Shown: one piece after another, positions 61,751 through 64,000 of the stretch
How the letters are laid out: each line of letters opens with the position of its first letter
How positions within the stretch are numbered: position 1 is the stretch's first letter
Source: Tunturiibacter gelidiferens
GTDB lineage: Bacteria; Acidobacteriota; Terriglobia; Terriglobales; Acidobacteriaceae
Reading direction: 5' to 3'
Length of the DNA stretch: 64,000 nt
NCBI RefSeq assembly: GCF_014201335.1
Contig: NZ_JACHEB010000010.1
Coordinates: 209,018-273,017, forward strand
Position numbers and translations under genes: made by a program
Notes under the pieces: generated by a model
The model's database searches: none
What the model was told of the DNA's origin: nothing
What the model saw: only the letters and a program-made list of their open reading frames with translations

Positions 61751-64000
61751 TCAAAACGACTTGGAAATCGAGACAGTCACGACTCGCGGACCAGAAGGAG
61801 CCAGCCCTCCGGAAAACACGGAAATCCAGTATGAAGAATTGGACACGTTTGCCACTTGAGCCCTGAATGTAAACGGCCTCTCCTTAGGGAAAGAGTATCG
61901 AACGCCTAAATCCGCGCTTATCCAAGCTGGGACGTCATAGCTGTTGGTCGCGTCGAACGCCGCTGCTCCCGTAAACTTCAGGTTGCAATCAAAAGCAAGC
62001 GCTTTTGTGCGGGGAATGTCCCAATTCAGATTTATACGTTCCGTTGCCGCCGGGACATTTGCCGTGCGTTTCCCTTCGATGGTCGGATCGCCCGTGGATC
62101 GCTGCCGGGAATCGATGAAACTGCCTGAGAGAATCGCATGCAGACCGCGAAACAAGTCCCCCGCGAAATTGACTTCAAGCCCGGTGTTCACCTGGCGGCC
62201 ATCTTGAGAGAAAGTTGGTGGGTTCGTAGCAGTGCTCACGACTCCATTTGCCTCGCTGATGCGATAGAGGGCAATTGTTGAAATCCAGGCACGACCCTGA
62301 AACTTGGCCCCAACCTCAACCTGGTTGCTGACGATGGGAGGAAAGATCTCTCCTGCGTTCTTTGTGTCCGGCGGAGCAATGAAACCCGGCTGAAGGGCCT
62401 GAATGAAGTTCCCATAGAGCGAGAGCTGGGAGGTCGCCTTAAAGAGCGCAGCCGCTGATGGCGTGAACGCACTCTGGTGATATCGGCTAGACGAGGTGCC
62501 GCGGTACGTCTCCTTGCCCCTCATGATTGTTCTGCGAAATCCCCCGGTAAGAAGCAGCCTGTCGTGCAACAGACCAGCCGTATCGCCTAGATACCAGCCT
62601 TTTGTGCTCTCGTCGTCTACAACGTAGTCTGCGGTTACAGCAGGAAAAGAATAGTTTGGTGATGTTGGACGGTAGGACGTGTACAAGTTGTAGGGTTGCG
62701 AAGGTCCGTAGTCATTGAAGTCACCAAAACTTTCCATATCATGCACACGATTCCATCCGATCATGAGTGAGTGGGAGACGGCGCCGGTATGGACCTTCCC
62801 GCGAAGGCCAAAGTCAGTGCTGTAGTTGTTCTGATCCGTAAGCTGGTTGCGTTGCTCGCAAAGAATCGTTCCAAAGTAGTCCAGTAACAACACCGGACAA
62901 TATCCTGGGATGCTGGTCGATGAAGGAGAAAAGCCAGAGCCCGCGGTTGCTATCCACTTTGGCGACAGGTTGACATCTGCTCGTCCCAGGATTGCCTTCT
63001 GCGAAGTGGTGTCATCCATCCACACCGGTTGGGTCGACAAGTTCGTAGGCATGGGACGAGGTAAACTGACTACTTCTGCGACGGGAATAAGCACATATTG
63101 AAATGCCCTGTTGTAGTTACGAAGATACTGGGCATCCAGTGAAAGCTGCACCACCTTTGATTTGAAGTCGAGGCCCAGCGAAGCTCCTTCGATCAACAGG
63201 CGGGAATCCCGGATCTCTCCTTCACCTTCCCGATATAAGGCGTTTGCGCGCGCTCCAAAGGCATTATGCGGTGCAAATCTCCGTGAAGCGTCGATCCGTG
63301 CCCCATAGACACTCTTGCCGACGAAGTCGGATGCCAATAGAAGGTAAGGGCGATCATCCGCACGTTTGAGTTGGAGGTTGAAAACGCCTCCAACTGACTC
63401 GGGCGCCCCCATGACAAATGCGCTGGGACCGCTGAAGACATCCACTCGATCGACAAAATACATGTTCGTCAAATCGTCGGAAAGACCAAAAAGTCCGTTA
63501 ACTGCGACGGCTACACCCTTGAAACCACGGCTCAAAAACACGTCGCCATTAGGCGACCCACGACTGGAGGCCGATGCTGAAAGGATCGAAGCATCACTGT
63601 CGAGGGCATCCGTCAGCGTCAGCGCTTGGCGGTTCTCAAGAAATGTGCTCGTGTACGACTTAACGCTGAACGGTGTTTCTTGAACCGGAAGATCGCCGAG
63701 AATGCCAACCGGCCCTTGCGTAGCAATTTGGTCAGCCGCGAGTTCAGGTTCTTCGCTTACGCGAATTGAATCTTTAACCAGGCCGAGCTGAAGGGTCACG
63801 TCTCTTAGATTCGTGCTCGTCAAAAGCGTCATGTTTTCCACGATCGCGGTCCTGAATCCAGGCTGCGAGACTGTCAGCCGATAGACTCCTGCAATGGGGA
63901 CGGTTAAGTGGTAGCGGCCCGCAGAATCTGTGATCGTACGGGCTATTGCCTGGGAGTGGGTATCCTCTAATTCGATAGCGGCGGAGGAAATTGCTGCACC
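61751..64000 (-). CDS. TonB-dependent siderophore-type receptor with N-terminal carboxypeptidase-like domain (5' end outside window)
   Basis: The last 749 codons are seen; the frame stays open to base 64000, so the start lies beyond the window. Residues at the edge (DSAGRYHLTVPIAGVYRLTVSQPGF) form a carboxypeptidase-regulatory-like domain, then a plug domain: LPVQETPFSVKSYTSTFLENRQ, ADALDSD-like TLTDALDSDAS, and SRGFKGVAVAVNGLFGL. The beta-barrel ends in WISVFSGG and VTVSISKSF, with the terminal phenylalanine required for BAM assembly. The plug resembles ferric-siderophore receptors. A GTG at 63841 is internal, not a start. Confidence 0.88.
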   Translation of the reverse strand, partial: GAAISSAAIELEDTHSQAIARTITDSAGRYHLTVPIAGVYRLTVSQPGFRTAIVENMTLLTSTNLRDVTLQLGLVKDSIRVSEEPELAADQIATQGPVGILGDLPVQETPFSVKSYTSTFLENRQALTLTDALDSDASILSASASSRGSPNGDVFLSRGFKGVAVAVNGLFGLSDDLTNMYFVDRVDVFSGPSAFVMGAPESVGGVFNLQLKRADDRPYLLLASDFVGKSVYGARIDASRRFAPHNAFGARANALYREGEGEIRDSRLLIEGASLGLDFKSKVVQLSLDAQYLRNYNRAFQYVLIPVAEVVSLPRPMPTNLSTQPVWMDDTTSQKAILGRADVNLSPKWIATAGSGFSPSSTSIPGYCPVLLLDYFGTILCEQRNQLTDQNNYSTDFGLRGKVHTGAVSHSLMIGWNRVHDMESFGDFNDYGPSQPYNLYTSYRPTSPNYSFPAVTADYVVDDESTKGWYLGDTAGLLHDRLLLTGGFRRTIMRGKETYRGTSSSRYHQSAFTPSAAALFKATSQLSLYGNFIQALQPGFIAPPDTKNAGEIFPPIVSNQVEVGAKFQGRAWISTIALYRISEANGVVSTATNPPTFSQDGRQVNTGLEVNFAGDLFRGLHAILSGSFIDSRQRSTGDPTIEGKRTANVPAATERINLNWDIPRTKALAFDCNLKFTGAAAFDATNSYDVPAWISADLGVRYSFPKERPFTFRAQVANVSNSSYWISVFSGGLAPSGPRVVTVSISKSF

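Noticed and set aside
61751..63841. Treating GTG 63841 as the start of the TonB receptor
   Set aside because: The frame is open to the window end and the upstream residues form a carboxypeptidase-regulatory-like domain that belongs to the same protein.
1..64000. CRISPR arrays, restriction or toxin-antitoxin systems, prophage structural genes
   Set aside because: No regularly spaced repeats, cas, methylase, toxin or capsid genes were recognised on either strand.

Overview
The window looks like a chromosomal segment of a soil acidobacterium (Acidobacteriota, class Terriglobia, in the Granulicella/Edaphobacter/Terriglobus range). This is inferred from gene content: a VWFA-related secreted protein of the acidobacterial TIGR03436 type, a winged-helix regulator fused to a TolB-like propeller, a carboxypeptidase-domain TonB receptor, DUF4254 and DUF4142 proteins, and moderately high GC. 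No rRNA gene and no intact tRNA gene were seen, so the assignment rests on protein families only.

Layout. 1-1.5 kb: the 3' end of hemW, then a threonine aldolase. 1.6-3.8 kb: a CHASE3/PAS sensor kinase with a single-domain response regulator. 3.9-10.7 kb: a complete phosphate module in the order phoB-phoR-pstS-pstC-pstA-pstB-phoU. It has phased Pho-box-like repeats before pstS and a strong hairpin terminator between pstS and pstC. 10.7-18.2 kb (minus strand): an MFS transporter and an AddB/AddA-like recombination nuclease pair. 18.3-28.2 kb: mixed envelope and stress genes (Sco-type copper protein, small secreted protein, MsbA-like exporter, methyltransferase, oligopeptidase B, DUF4142, TPM, LemA, and an RsbW/STAS partner-switch pair).

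28.4-36.4 kb: a cytoplasmic MgtE-N/CBS regulator and a divergent NRAMP-family transporter. They flank a cassette of a CgeB-like glycosyltransferase, a GMC oxidoreductase, a VWFA-related secreted protein and an aldo/keto reductase. 36.5-44.6 kb: housekeeping and envelope genes (Nudix, HAD phosphatase, general stress protein, LolA, prepilin, M16 protease, rlmN, a structured inverted repeat, yvcK, TPR). 44.8-51.8 kb: an LPS/heptose cluster (DUF4254, GlcNAc-type transferase, GT9, hldE, hldD, ATP-grasp).

51.8-54.4 kb is a degraded integrative element. A 3' fragment of a tRNA-Lys-like gene forms an att-type boundary. It is followed by tandem 11-bp repeats, a tyrosine recombinase, an excisionase-like HTH gene and the C-terminal stub of a MobF/TrwC relaxase-helicase. 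The stub ends at a junction with a 5'-truncated beta-propeller gene. 54.4-64 kb holds that gene, a DUF4386-like remnant, a 7TM/SpoIIE phosphatase, a winged-helix/TolB regulator divergent from a two-motif aspartyl-protease-like protein, and a siderophore-type TonB receptor that runs off the end.

The points most worth follow-up are the split MgtE-N/CBS plus NRAMP pair with altered metal-site motifs, the sugar-redox cassette inserted between them, the remnant integrative element with its chimeric junction, and the folded repeat after rlmN. No clearly new defence or CRISPR system was found.
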